Part shown: positions 6,794 to 13,246 of the stretch, piece after piece
How the letters are laid out: the number at the start of each line of letters is the position of its first letter
Numbering within the stretch: the stretch's first letter is position 1
Assembly (NCBI GenBank): GCA_021205005.1
Contig: JAJPYK010000241.1
Location: 1-14,110, forward strand
From: Paraprevotella sp.
GTDB lineage: Bacteria; Bacteroidota; Bacteroidia; Bacteroidales; Bacteroidaceae
Direction of reading: 5' to 3'
Length of the DNA stretch: 14,110 nucleotides
The notes under the pieces: generated by a model
Told to the model about the DNA's origin: nothing
The model's input: the letters and a program-made list of their open reading frames with translations, nothing else
Databases searched by the model: none
Translations under genes and position numbers: made by a program

Positions 6794-7716
6794 TTACAGC
6801 CCCAAACCCTTGCGGCGTTTCTTCCGCTTGCGTTTGAGTTCACGCTCAAAGGCGGTTTCCCGGGCCTGTTCGCCCGACGCGTCGCCGCCGAGCAAGCCCA
6901 AGCCCGTGGAGAGGCCCTCGTCGTGTTCCGCACAGGAACGGACATCCGCCTGCGGCGCGTCCTCCGTAACGGTGAACGACATCGGCGGCGTGTCCGCATA
7001 CGGCAGGGTGAAATGCTCCTGCAAGGCGTTGGCGGAAAACTCCTTGCCCAAATGTGAGCCGTTCAGCACACAGCCTGTGCGGTGGTCGATGAAGGTCGCG
7101 CCGTAGATGCGCCCCCCGTCGTTGTGGCGGAACACCACGTCCACGCCCTTTGCCCGGAGCAGGGCAACGAACTCCTCCTTGCGGTACGTCCTGCCCAATG
7201 CGGCGGCGACGGTCTTGCGTGTCCTATCCGCCGGACGCCTGTCGCGGATGTGCGCTTTGGAGTATTCAAACCTGCGCAGCACGGCCTCATATCCGACGGA
7301 CTTCCCGATACGGGACGCCTTGAAGGGATTGCCCGCCTTGTTCCCGGCCTCGTCGGTGGCGGAATAGACCAGCCCGTGGTACTCGCGCCCTCCCGCCATG
7401 CCACGGGTTTCCTCTACCGTGACGTTGTAGAGGGAGAGCAGTGCGCGGTATTCGCCCATCGTCCGGAACTTGTAGGTCGCCATGACCGCCTTGGCGGTGT
7501 TCGCCACCTGCCGCTTCACGTCGCCCCGCGAGACATCCACCTTCCGGAGCGGATTGTCGTGGCGGTGTTGCCTGCGATCTGCGGGGTGCAGGCCGTACTT
7601 GCGCTCCAAACCATTGGTTATCTCCTTGCTGCGGCGGAAGTTGTTGCGGTCGCTGATGCACCAGCCATTGCCATCCACACGGATGGTCACGATATGCAGG
7701 TGGTGGCGGTCGATGT
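6794..7716 (-). CDS. mobB: Relaxase MobB, exon 2 (after the intron)
   Basis: This is residues 109-415 of the rejoined relaxase. Its first base-pairs complete the Asp109 codon split by the intron, followed by IDRHHLHIVTIRVDGNGWC, which carries the histidines (H113, H114, H116) of the metal-binding motif together with H107 in exon 1. After this come a conserved basic region (RRSKEITNGLERKYGLHPAD) and a long charged C-terminal part that ends in a Lys/Arg cluster before GLGL. The relaxase nicks oriT and stays covalently bound to the transferred strand. An open frame continues upstream to 7870, but that extension is intron sequence. The total of 415 aa agrees with MobB proteins of CTnDOT-like elements. 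It is followed 39 bp later by mobC. Confidence 0.9.
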
Positions 7717-7719
7717 GTA

Positions 7720-7777
7720 GGCTCGACACAGGGCGCCATACCATATTCCTATGGCTGGTTTCCCCATGTCTGCCCCC
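7720..7777 (-). ncRNA. Group II intron domain VI (branch-point helix)
   Basis: Between domain V and the 3' end, GACA and TGTC with GGG/CCC close a helix whose tip is CCATA-GGAA-TATGG. This is the expected position of the bulged branch-point adenosine, but I could not assign the exact A with certainty. Confidence 0.5.
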
Positions 7778-7811
7778 GAACCATACGTACATGTTCCCAT
7801 GTATATGGCTC
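7778..7811 (-). ncRNA. Group II intron domain V
   Basis: On the minus strand this 34-nt hairpin starts GAGCCATATACATG, has a GGAA-type tetraloop region, and ends CATGTACGTATGGTTC. It carries the catalytic AGC triad at the base and the usual two-nucleotide bulge region, and it sits about 60 nt before the 3' splice site. The form is like that of Ll.LtrB-type (IIA) introns. Confidence 0.88.
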
Positions 7812-7827
7812 TCCGTTAGCAAGCACT

Positions 7828-8079
7828 CTATTGCTCTGCCTCTTTGATTTTTGCAAAACATTCTTCGCATACAGCAATGGTTTTACGATTCATAAGTAGC
7901 ATCTGTTTTCCCCACGGTGTATTCTTATTGGCGGATTTGAGTGTTCTGATATGGTGCATTACCAAAGGACCTTTTCCTCCACACACTTCACATACATTAT
8001 TTCTCAAACGTTCTGCGAGAGAGCGTTTGGGATAATGGGTGAATAGAATGTTATCGCAGGTTTCATGGAATCCTACTGT
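7828..8079 (-). pseudogene. HNH endonuclease domain of the intron protein, out of frame
   Basis: Two frames away from the maturase, 83 codons read TVGFHETCDNILFTHY... to CEECFAKIKEAEQ and stop at 7828-7830. The segment has the intron-type HNH layout: CEVC, MHHIRTLK, a basic MNRKTIAV and CEEC, so four cysteines and two histidines are in place. It connects to the reverse transcriptase if one A is added to the AAA at 8079-8081 (FKRK then TVGF), giving 601 aa, close to LtrA (599 aa). In related introns this domain cuts the second target strand for retrohoming. If the deletion is real, the intron could still splice but would home poorly. Confidence 0.85.
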
Positions 8080-9632
8080 TTGCGTTTAAAGCCATCATGA
8101 TAAAGGATTCTTCGCTTCTCGTTCCCTTTAGAGTCTTTATAGGGAATAGAGAACACTTTGTCCTTAGTGTATTTCCTTATTATCTTTCGGAGCGAACTGT
8201 TGTACTTTCGCGCCAAAGTCTTATAAAGGCTATACTTCATGATGTAACCAAAGTCTGCACATGTTGCTGAGACATTATTGGCTATGCAGTAGTAATTATA
8301 GAATCCTCTGATTTCAAGGTTGTATTTGGCTACCATTTTGTCGGCATCCATTCCTGTCAGTGCCGTTCTTATCTTAGGTCTCCAAATAACTTTACCATCC
8401 TTTTGCGTAAAACGAATAGCTCCAAGATTTTGAAGTTTTTCTTTAACCGTTTCGGATGATAAATTCAGCATTACCTTTCCTTTGAAGTCTCTCTTCAGCG
8501 CACCTTTTCGGTTACGCTTGCGTACATTCAATGAGCGGGCGGTAATATGAAATCCGAGGAATTTAGCCTCTTCCTGTGCATGGGGAATCAATGTTTTTTC
8601 GGTTGAAAGTTCAAGTTTTAGGCGTTCACGCATGAATGCGGCAATGTCCGCTTTAATTCTTTCACTTTCTGATTTTGAGCCAATTACCCCTACAAGGAAG
8701 TCGTCAGCATACCTAATGTATTTGAGGCAACGAAAATTCTCATCCATTTCGTCACTGCATGGCATCGCTAACTTTTCTTCCTGCATTCTCTTTAATTTGT
8801 CCAGTAATTGGGATTTTACGGATTTGTCCGTTTCTTCCATCCATTTTTTGCGCAGACTTACAGTTCTGGCATTCAGACTATTGTACTCCTTTCTCGTTCT
8901 CCGTTTTTCTCCCTTGTCAAAAGCCTGTGCATACTCTTTCATATACTTATCGAACTGGTCAAGGTATATGTTTGCCAGTATAGGACTGACAATGCCACCT
9001 TGTGGAGTTCCTGAATAAGTACGATTGTATTTCCAATTTTCAACATAACCTGCCTTTAGGAATTTCCATACAAGACGCAGAAAGCGTTCATCTGCAATTC
9101 GCTTACGCAAGACTTCTATGAGTGTCTGATGGTCTATGTTGTCGAAAAATCCTTTAATATCTCCCTCAATAAACCATTTTACGCCCGTAAATGTCCGTTG
9201 TATGCTTGTCAGTGCTGTATGACAACTTCTGCGTGGTCGGAAGCCGTGTGATGAATCCTCAAAATGACCTTCGTAGATTGCTTCAAGAATCATTCTTACA
9301 ACTTCCTGTACTAACTTATCCTCGAAAGAGGGGATGCCCAAAGGACGTTTCTTCCCGTTCTTTTTGGGTATATATACCCTCTTTGCAGGTTTGGGGTGAT
9401 AGCTCTCATTTTTGAGGCTGTCAATCAGTTTACCTATTCGTTGAAGTGTTGTGCCGTCTATGGTTTTTCCGTCCGTTCCTGCGGTCATGTTTCCCGGTTT
9501 GGACTTTATTTTCTCATAGGCAAGCATAAACAGTTCTTCATTGAACAGGATACGGTAGATACGCTCATACTTGTAGTCCTTGTCCTTACTGTGTGAGCAT
9601 AGAGTGTTCAATATGACTTCTGGAGTTCTCAT
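8073..9632 (-). CDS. ltrA: Group II intron reverse transcriptase/maturase (LtrA-like)
   Basis: The 519-aa protein begins MRTPEVILNTLC and has the order typical of intron-encoded proteins: an RT-0/RT-1 region (GNMTAGTDGKTIDGTTLQRI), HGFRPRRSCHTAL, GDIKGFFDNIDH, GTPQGGIVSPILANIYLDQF with GTPQGG at 208-213, the active-site YADD at 308-311 (IRYADDFLVG), KFLGFHI, then the X/maturase region to about 470. It helps the intron RNA fold and splice and copies it into DNA at new sites. The N-terminus resembles the mitochondrial-like class that includes LtrA. The stop at 8073 comes right after GFKRKQ, where an HNH domain should start; see the out-of-frame tail. The ATG at 9632 lies just after domain III, in domain IV. 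Confidence 0.93.
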   Translation of the reverse strand: MRTPEVILNTLCSHSKDKDYKYERIYRILFNEELFMLAYEKIKSKPGNMTAGTDGKTIDGTTLQRIGKLIDSLKNESYHPKPAKRVYIPKKNGKKRPLGIPSFEDKLVQEVVRMILEAIYEGHFEDSSHGFRPRRSCHTALTSIQRTFTGVKWFIEGDIKGFFDNIDHQTLIEVLRKRIADERFLRLVWKFLKAGYVENWKYNRTYSGTPQGGIVSPILANIYLDQFDKYMKEYAQAFDKGEKRRTRKEYNSLNARTVSLRKKWMEETDKSVKSQLLDKLKRMQEEKLAMPCSDEMDENFRCLKYIRYADDFLVGVIGSKSESERIKADIAAFMRERLKLELSTEKTLIPHAQEEAKFLGFHITARSLNVRKRNRKGALKRDFKGKVMLNLSSETVKEKLQNLGAIRFTQKDGKVIWRPKIRTALTGMDADKMVAKYNLEIRGFYNYYCIANNVSATCADFGYIMKYSLYKTLARKYNSSLRKIIRKYTKDKVFSIPYKDSKGNEKRRILYHDGFKRKQ

Positions 9633-10270
9633 ACGTCTCTCACGTTATCCTTTAGTCATATTGAAGATACCAACTGTGTCCCTTTGCCATGTACAAGGCT
9701 TTCCCTTGCTCAGACTACTATGGACACTCCGTTGCCTTGTCGAATATTCAGAGCCGTTGCTCATAGCCGTGTTACGGCATTTCGATTTAGGCAATCTCCG
9801 TTTAGCACACATGATAACTATTGGCGCAACAGACTGTCGGATGCGACTTTCATCCTTATCTCCGCTTATTGCGGTTATGCCATGATAAGTTCCTGCCATG
9901 CCCATACGAAGAACTGGGCTTGGTGTCATGGTATGGCGTAAATAGCTGTCTTCCGCCATAGTCACAAGTTCGACCATTGGATTATCGTTCAACCAATCAG
10001 GCTTCATCCTCATGTCTGTCTTTTTCCCTTGCAATTCAGTAGCAGCATGACAGTTAGCTGACTTATCGCTTTTCCGAAGTGCTATGTTCCCCTTAAAGAT
10101 TTCTCCGCAGGGTAAGTCGGATGGGAATAGGTTGTATAACATACTCGTTTTTTTTATGTCTATAAATCCGCTTTTGCGTCTTTATAGGGGTTAAACTTAT
10201 TGTGTTATTCGGAACACTAACCTAATCTCCTGCCAAAGAGATATTTATCATGCGACCTTTACGGACGCAC
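9633..10270 (-). ncRNA. Group II intron domains I-III (ribozyme 5' half)
   Basis: This 638-nt stretch from the GTGCG start to the maturase ATG holds no credible protein gene. A 165-codon minus-strand open frame (9645-10142) has no domain signature. The segment has the length and motifs of domains I-III of an Ll.LtrB-like intron, including the EBS1 hairpin and the ACATGGCAAAGGG block near 9680-9692. Confidence 0.8.
9900..9919 (-). other. Candidate EBS1 hairpin of the intron
   Basis: On the minus strand GCCCA (9915-9919) and TGGGC (9900-9904) form a stem whose 10-nt loop contains CTTCGT (9906-9911). This pairs along six positions with ACGAGG, the last six bases of the 5' exon (10271-10276), with one U-G pair. 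It is about 360 nt into the intron, in domain I, as expected for the exon-binding site that defines the insertion target. Confidence 0.55.
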
Positions 10271-10595
10271 CCTCGTGCTTGTAGATGATGTACGGCTGCT
10301 CGCCGAATCCCATCCGCTCCATATACTCACGTGCGATGTCCTCCAGCTCCATATCCGTCAGACGGTCGTCCGGATGCGGATTGAGCGACACGTGCATCAC
10401 GGGCTTCTCCGTCCTCACGTGCGGTGAGAGGTCGCGCGAGAAGTTCTGCATGGCACGGCAGATGTCCATCCTGCCGGAACAGCCGTCGAAGATTTTGTTC
10501 GTGCCGAGCAGCTTGCCCTGCTCCTTGTTAATCTTCTCCCCGTTGTACGCCAACGCCCCGAACAGTGATTTTCCTAAACTGATTTTTGCGACCAT
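10271..10595 (-). CDS. mobB: Relaxase MobB, exon 1 (before the intron)
   Basis: Residues 1-108 plus the first base of codon 109. The protein starts MVAKISLGKSLFGALAYNGE and contains KPVMHVSLNPHPDDRLTDME, the conserved early motif of Bacteroidales relaxases, then MGFGEQPYIIYKHE, where H107 begins the catalytic histidine motif. An N-terminal Tyr (Y17) is the nearest candidate nucleophile, though this is not proven. The start lies inside the end of mobA (22-bp overlap), implying translational coupling. Without splicing, translation would run into the intron and end after EGASVKVA (stop near 10248), making a 115-residue product with no activity. Confidence 0.92.
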
Positions 10596-10999
10596 CGTTT
10601 CTCGAAATCCTTTGTCAGTTCCACAATCCGGCGCGTCAAAGCGGACAGTTCCTTCGTGCATTGTTCCAGTTTGTAGAGCAATGCCATCGCCTTCTTCTCC
10701 GAGAAATGGCAGCGCAGCTCCTTGACAGCCTGGTTGTAATTGTTGCCTATCATGCGGTACTGCGCATGGAAGGAGGACAGCTTGGCGTAGTATTCGACCA
10801 GCGTCCTGTCCTCCCGGAACACGCGGAATTCCTCTCCGAAAATGCGGGCTTTGGCGAAGACCGCCTTTGCCCTGACCTCCGTCTGTCCGTACATGGCGAG
10901 GAACCTGAGCCATTCCTCGTCGTTGAAACGCAGCATCACATGGTGCGTTTTCTTTTCCAACTTGGGGTGTCTTCCCCCTTTCTTACGTTCTCCGTTCAT
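10574..10999 (-). CDS. mobA: Mobilisation accessory protein MobA (relaxosome DNA-binding)
   Basis: The 141-aa protein begins MNGERKKGGRHPKLEKKTHH, continues VMLRFNDEEWLRFLAMYGQT (strand and helix typical of ribbon-helix-helix relaxosome proteins) and has a helical C-terminal half with MIGNNYNQAVKEL, a well-conserved signature of MobA/MobC-type accessory proteins. It would bind oriT and help the relaxase nick. It is the first gene of the mob operon, overlaps mobB by 22 bp, and lies downstream of the structured leader at 11000-11330. The ATG at 10999 was chosen because the conserved region starts right after it; upstream codons in the same frame are GC-rich leader sequence. Confidence 0.88.
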   Translation of the reverse strand: MNGERKKGGRHPKLEKKTHHVMLRFNDEEWLRFLAMYGQTEVRAKAVFAKARIFGEEFRVFREDRTLVEYYAKLSSFHAQYRMIGNNYNQAVKELRCHFSEKKAMALLYKLEQCTKELSALTRRIVELTKDFEKRWSQKSV

Positions 11000-11091
11000 T
11001 ATTACTATGGATTTAGCGGTGTCACGGCACAAGCTCGGCTTTCCATACGCATACCGCAGGTGAGAACAGGCTTCCCGACTTCGGAGAGGAA

Positions 11092-11112
11092 GCCCCTTCC
11101 CCTTCCTGGGGC
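11092..11112 (-). repeat. GC-rich hairpin in the mobA leader
   Basis: GCCCC (11092-11096) and GGGGC (11108-11112) form a 5-bp stem with an 11-nt loop. The flanking AAGCC/GGCTT (11090-11094 and 11115-11119) offers an alternative, overlapping pairing. Confidence 0.5.
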
Positions 11113-11116
11113 AAGG

Positions 11117-11137
11117 CTTGCGGGAGTAACCCGCAAG
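11117..11137 (-). repeat. 8-bp hairpin in the mobA leader
   Basis: CTTGCGGG (11117-11124) and CCCGCAAG (11130-11137) are perfect reverse complements around a 5-nt AGTAA loop. This is the strongest hairpin of the region. Its right arm also starts the 27-bp repeat unit at 11130-11156, so the hairpins at 11117 and 11138 are adjacent. Confidence 0.65.
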
Positions 11138-11156
11138 GTTTCGGGTAACTCGAAAC
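11130..11156 (-). repeat. Structured direct repeat, copy 1
   Basis: The copy begins CCCGCAAGGTTTCGGG and folds as GTTTCG (11138-11143) with CGAAAC (11151-11156). It recurs exactly 100 bp away at 11230-11256, with changes on both sides of the stem that keep pairing. Confidence 0.65.
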
Positions 11157-11160
11157 ATAC

Positions 11161-11185
11161 CTTGCCGTGTCTTCGAGGACACAAG
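11161..11185 (-). repeat. Small hairpin in the mobA leader
   Basis: GTGTC (11167-11171) and GACAC (11178-11182) form a stem with a 6-nt loop. CTTG (11161-11164) and CAAG (11182-11185) extend it outward if a short bulge is allowed. Confidence 0.5.
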
Positions 11186-11204
11186 AATCCGTCCGGGACG
11201 GATT
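11186..11204. repeat. 19-bp perfect palindrome
   Basis: AATCCGTCC (11186-11194) and GGACGGATT (11196-11204) are perfect reverse complements around one central base. With so short a loop it is better as a protein-binding dyad than as an RNA hairpin. It could be a MobA or regulator site. Confidence 0.65.
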
Positions 11205-11229
11205 GTGGATAAACCTGCCTGTAACCGCC

Positions 11230-11257
11230 CCCGCAAGGTATCGGGCGACTGATACCT
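11230..11257 (-). repeat. Structured direct repeat, copy 2
   Basis: The copy begins CCCGCAAGGTATCGGG and folds as AGGTATC (11236-11242) with GATACCT (11251-11257), an 8-nt loop between. Relative to copy 1, T becomes A in the left arm and A becomes T in the right arm, so the pair is kept. Confidence 0.65.
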
Positions 11258-11330
11258 CCAGGCTGTCCAAAAGAAGGACGGAGCCGGGGTCCGCGGTATG
11301 CGCTTTCGGCGTTGCCCTGCCGCTTGGTTG

Positions 11331-11360
11331 CAAAGGTACGGGGTAAAAACGGGCCGGAAA
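11331..11360 (-). promoter_or_regulatory. Candidate mobA operon promoter
   Basis: On the minus strand TACCTTTG (11331-11338) is a perfect TAnnTTTG -7 box, with TTTC (11357-11360), a one-mismatch -33 element, 18 bp upstream. Initiation near 11325 would give mobA a leader of about 325 nt that contains all the hairpins listed at 11092-11257. Confidence 0.6.
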
Positions 11361-11466
11361 GGGACTGAAAAACGCCACAGGCTGCCGGAACGGAGCCAAA
11401 TGCTTCCACGCAAGGGGGAAACGGTACATGTAGGCGGATTTACCCGTTTCTTTGCGGACGGGAAAA

Positions 11467-11643
11467 CCGGCAGGTACTCCTGCGAGCCAGCCTGCCCCCG
11501 TGCCCGTCCGCCCGCCTGCCGGCACGCCGGCATACCGGCAGCGGTGCGGGCAGGCATACGGGGCAACAGGCATACCCGCGGGTGTGCGGAAGTGGCGGCA
11601 GCCATGCCTGCATGACCGCCCGCCCATGCGGACGCCTGCCGGG
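11467..11643. repeat. GC-rich interleaved repeats, oriT candidate
   Basis: CCGGCAGG (11467-11474) recurs inverted as CCTGCCGG at 11515-11522 and 11635-11642. CAGGCATAC repeats directly at 11551-11559 and 11567-11575, with the inverted ATGCCTG at 11604-11610. GCCGG-cata-CCGGC (11526-11539) is a hairpin. Such nested arrays beside relaxase genes are typical of origins of transfer, but no nick site was identified. Confidence 0.5.
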
Positions 11644-11680
11644 AAACGAACCGAAGTATAACAATTTAAAAAAAAGAAAA

Positions 11681-12441
11681 ATGAGGAAAGAACCCTTGTT
11701 CATCGCCTTCTCCACCCCAAAAGGAGGGGCAGGCAAAACGACACTCACCGTGCTGACGGCGAGTTACCTGTACTACGTGAAGGGGTATGACGTGGCGGTC
11801 GTGGACTGTGACTACCCCCAGTTCAGCATCAAGGACATGCGCGAGCGTGACTTGAAGAACATCGAGCGCAACCCGCACCTGCGCAGGACTGCCTACGAAC
11901 AGTTCAAACGTCTGGGCAAACGCGCCTACCCGATAGCGTGCAGCCGCCCGGACAAGGTGGCGGAAACCGTAAGGCCGTTTGTGGAATCGGACACGCCTCC
12001 CGATTTCATCTTCTTTGACCTGACGGGAACGGTAACAATCTTGAACTGATCAGGACGGTGGCGATGATGGACTACATCTTCTGCCCGATCGCCGCCGACC
12101 GCTTCATCATGGAAAGCTCACTGAAATACGCGGGCATCATCAACGACACGCTGGTGACGACGGGAAAGTCCAACCTGAAGGGCATCCACCTGCTGTGGAA
12201 CATGGTGGACAGGCGCGAGAAGACGGTACTGTACGACCGGTATGACAAGGTAATCGCCGGGATGGGGCTTGAAGTACTGAAGACCTGCCTGCCGGACAGC
12301 AAGCGCTTCCGCAAGGAAGGCCCGGAAGAGGGCGACCGCCCGCCTTTCCGCTCAACACTGCTGCCGCCGGACAAGGCGCTGTCAAAGGGCAGCGGTATAG
12401 ACGCGCTGACGGAAGAGATACTGGGCATCGTAAAGCGTTGA
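11681..12441 (+). pseudogene. traA: ParA-like ATPase TraA, frameshifted
   Basis: The protein starts MRKEPLFIAFSTPKGGAGKT, with the deviant Walker A motif of ParA/MinD ATPases (residues 13-20), then DVAVVDCDYPQFSIKDMRER (Walker A') and DFIFFDLTGTV (Walker B). The frame then stops at a TGA (12047-12049), but the next frame continues from about 12034 (AMMDYIFCPIAADRFIMESS) to 12441. One base added at about 12033 (for example GTAACAAT to GTAAACAAT) restores VNNLELIRTVAMMD and a 253-aa protein, the usual TraA size. TraA is the first gene of the tra operon in CTnDOT-like elements; its exact role is unclear. Without the correction the product would be about 122 aa with the ATP-binding half only. The traB start is 4 bp after the stop. 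Confidence 0.85.
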
Positions 12442-12445
12442 ACGG

Positions 12446-12859
12446 ATGGCGAAGAGACTCGATGTCGATATTGACCCCAGCAAGTTCCTGGACTCCTTCC
12501 GCCCGGAAATGCCCGCGCCCGCCCCCACAGAAGGCGGTTGGACGGAAAAGACTCCCCCAGCCGTCAGAAGCGCAAGGCCGGCGGGGAAACCTCCGTCAAA
12601 GGCGAAAAAGGAAGCAACGGGACAGGAGGAGGAATATCTGGAACGTTTCCTGGACGCACCGAGAAACCCCGTATGCTCCGGCAAGACGGCCTACATCCGC
12701 AAAAGCTACCACGAGCGGATACTGCGCATCGTGCAGGTCATCGGCGGGAACGGCCTGACACTGTCGGTCTATGTGGACCGCGTGCTGGAACAGCACTTCC
12801 GCGAATACGAGGAAGTGATACGCAGGCTCTACAAGAAGAATTATGAGGATATTTATTGA
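12446..12859 (+). CDS. traB: Conjugal transfer protein TraB (DUF3408)
   Basis: The 137-aa protein starts MAKRLDVDIDPSKFLDSFRP, has a Pro/Ala/Lys-rich linker (about 22-58), and ends with the DUF3408 block: GKTAYIRKSYHERILRIVQV, then IGGNGLTLSVYVDRVLEQHF. The C-terminal block is shared with TraC and with the broken gene at 159-695. It is the second gene of the operon, 4 bp after traA. The family is predicted to bind DNA like ribbon-helix-helix proteins; the function in transfer is not established. The position and size support the traB name by analogy with CTnDOT. Confidence 0.78.
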   Translation: MAKRLDVDIDPSKFLDSFRPEMPAPAPTEGGWTEKTPPAVRSARPAGKPPSKAKKEATGQEEEYLERFLDAPRNPVCSGKTAYIRKSYHERILRIVQVIGGNGLTLSVYVDRVLEQHFREYEEVIRRLYKKNYEDIY

Positions 12860-12907
12860 TTATTTACCCACAAAAAACGAAAATGACATGAATTTTTCAA
12901 AACAAGC

Positions 12908-13243
12908 ATGAAAAGAAGAAAAGGGGACGGCGCAGAAAAGACGGGTGCCTCCCAAGCGAGAACCCCGGAAAAGGCGGATATAGTCATCCGCATAGTGGAT
13001 GAAAGCCTGACGGAGAGGTCGGCGGATTTCCTGCGCTACCTGGCTCCCCGGAACGGTGCCCACCGCCAGTGCGTCTATCTGAGCCGGGAGACGCACGGAA
13101 GGCTGTCGCGCATCGTGCGCACCCTGGGCGGAAACGGCAGCACCATCGGAGGATACATAGAGAATGTGCTGGAAGAACACCTGCGGACATACGGGGATGA
13201 CATAGCCGCCCTGATGCGCCGTGAAACCTCGCAGCCGTTTTAG
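12908..13243 (+). CDS. traC: Conjugal transfer protein TraC (DUF3408)
   Basis: The 111-aa product starts MKRRKGDGAEKTGASQ, with a charged N-terminus, and contains HRQCVYLSRETHGRLSRIVR followed by TLGGNGSTIGGYIENVLEEH, the DUF3408 core. It is one of three DUF3408 proteins in the window and pairs with TraB 48 bp upstream. The traD start lies 3 bp after its stop. The role in the conjugation machine is unknown; the family resemblance and operon position support the name. No signal peptide or membrane segment is present. Confidence 0.78.
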   Translation: MKRRKGDGAEKTGASQARTPEKADIVIRIVDESLTERSADFLRYLAPRNGAHRQCVYLSRETHGRLSRIVRTLGGNGSTIGGYIENVLEEHLRTYGDDIAALMRRETSQPF

Positions 13244-13246
13244 CCC

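Larger units (their letters stand above)
7717..10270 (-). mobile_element. Group IIA-like intron inserted in the relaxase gene
   Basis: The intron is in sense orientation relative to mobB. Its 5' end is GTGCG (complement of 10266-10270), the group II consensus; its 3' end is CTAC (complement of 7717-7720), ending in the usual AY. Removing it rejoins exon 1 (325 nt) and exon 2 (923 nt) into 416 uninterrupted codons. Domain V is at 7778-7811 and domain VI between 7720 and 7777. Domains I-III fill 9633-10270, and the maturase ORF sits in domain IV, as expected. The segment before the ORF contains ACATGGCAAAGGG, which resembles the domain III end of Ll.LtrB (recalled, not searched). Length 2,554 bp is typical. 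It is visibly more AT-rich than the flanking mob genes, consistent with independent arrival. Confidence 0.93.
11000..11680. other. mob-tra intergenic region, likely oriT and divergent control
   Basis: No protein gene is supported in these 681 bases; the many open frames are by-products of GC-rich sequence. The mobA-proximal half holds at least six hairpins and the probable mobA promoter. The traA-proximal half holds GC-rich direct and inverted repeats. In CTnDOT-like elements oriT lies close to mobA, so it is expected here, but no nick-site motif was recognised. Confidence 0.55.

Noticed and set aside
7082..7720. 212-codon plus-strand open frame opposite mobB exon 2
   Set aside because: It is a mirror of the relaxase coding sequence with no start signal or domain.
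7728..7870. Upstream extension of mobB exon 2 as the true relaxase start
   Set aside because: The extra codons are domain V and VI of the intron; the true N-terminus is in exon 1.
9693..9698. CCTTGT (minus strand) as EBS1
   Set aside because: It can pair with the exon but lies about 60 nt before the maturase ATG, in domain III rather than domain I.
9645..10142. 165-codon minus-strand open frame inside the intron
   Set aside because: It lies across ribozyme domains I-III, where RNA structure is conserved, and shows no protein domain.
11130..11257. CRISPR-like repeats
   Set aside because: Only two imperfect copies exist, they fold on themselves, and no cas gene is present.
10574..11605. Long upstream extension of mobA (343 codons)
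   Set aside because: The added 200 codons translate GC-rich repeats and hairpins and cross the likely promoter; the conserved protein begins at 10999.
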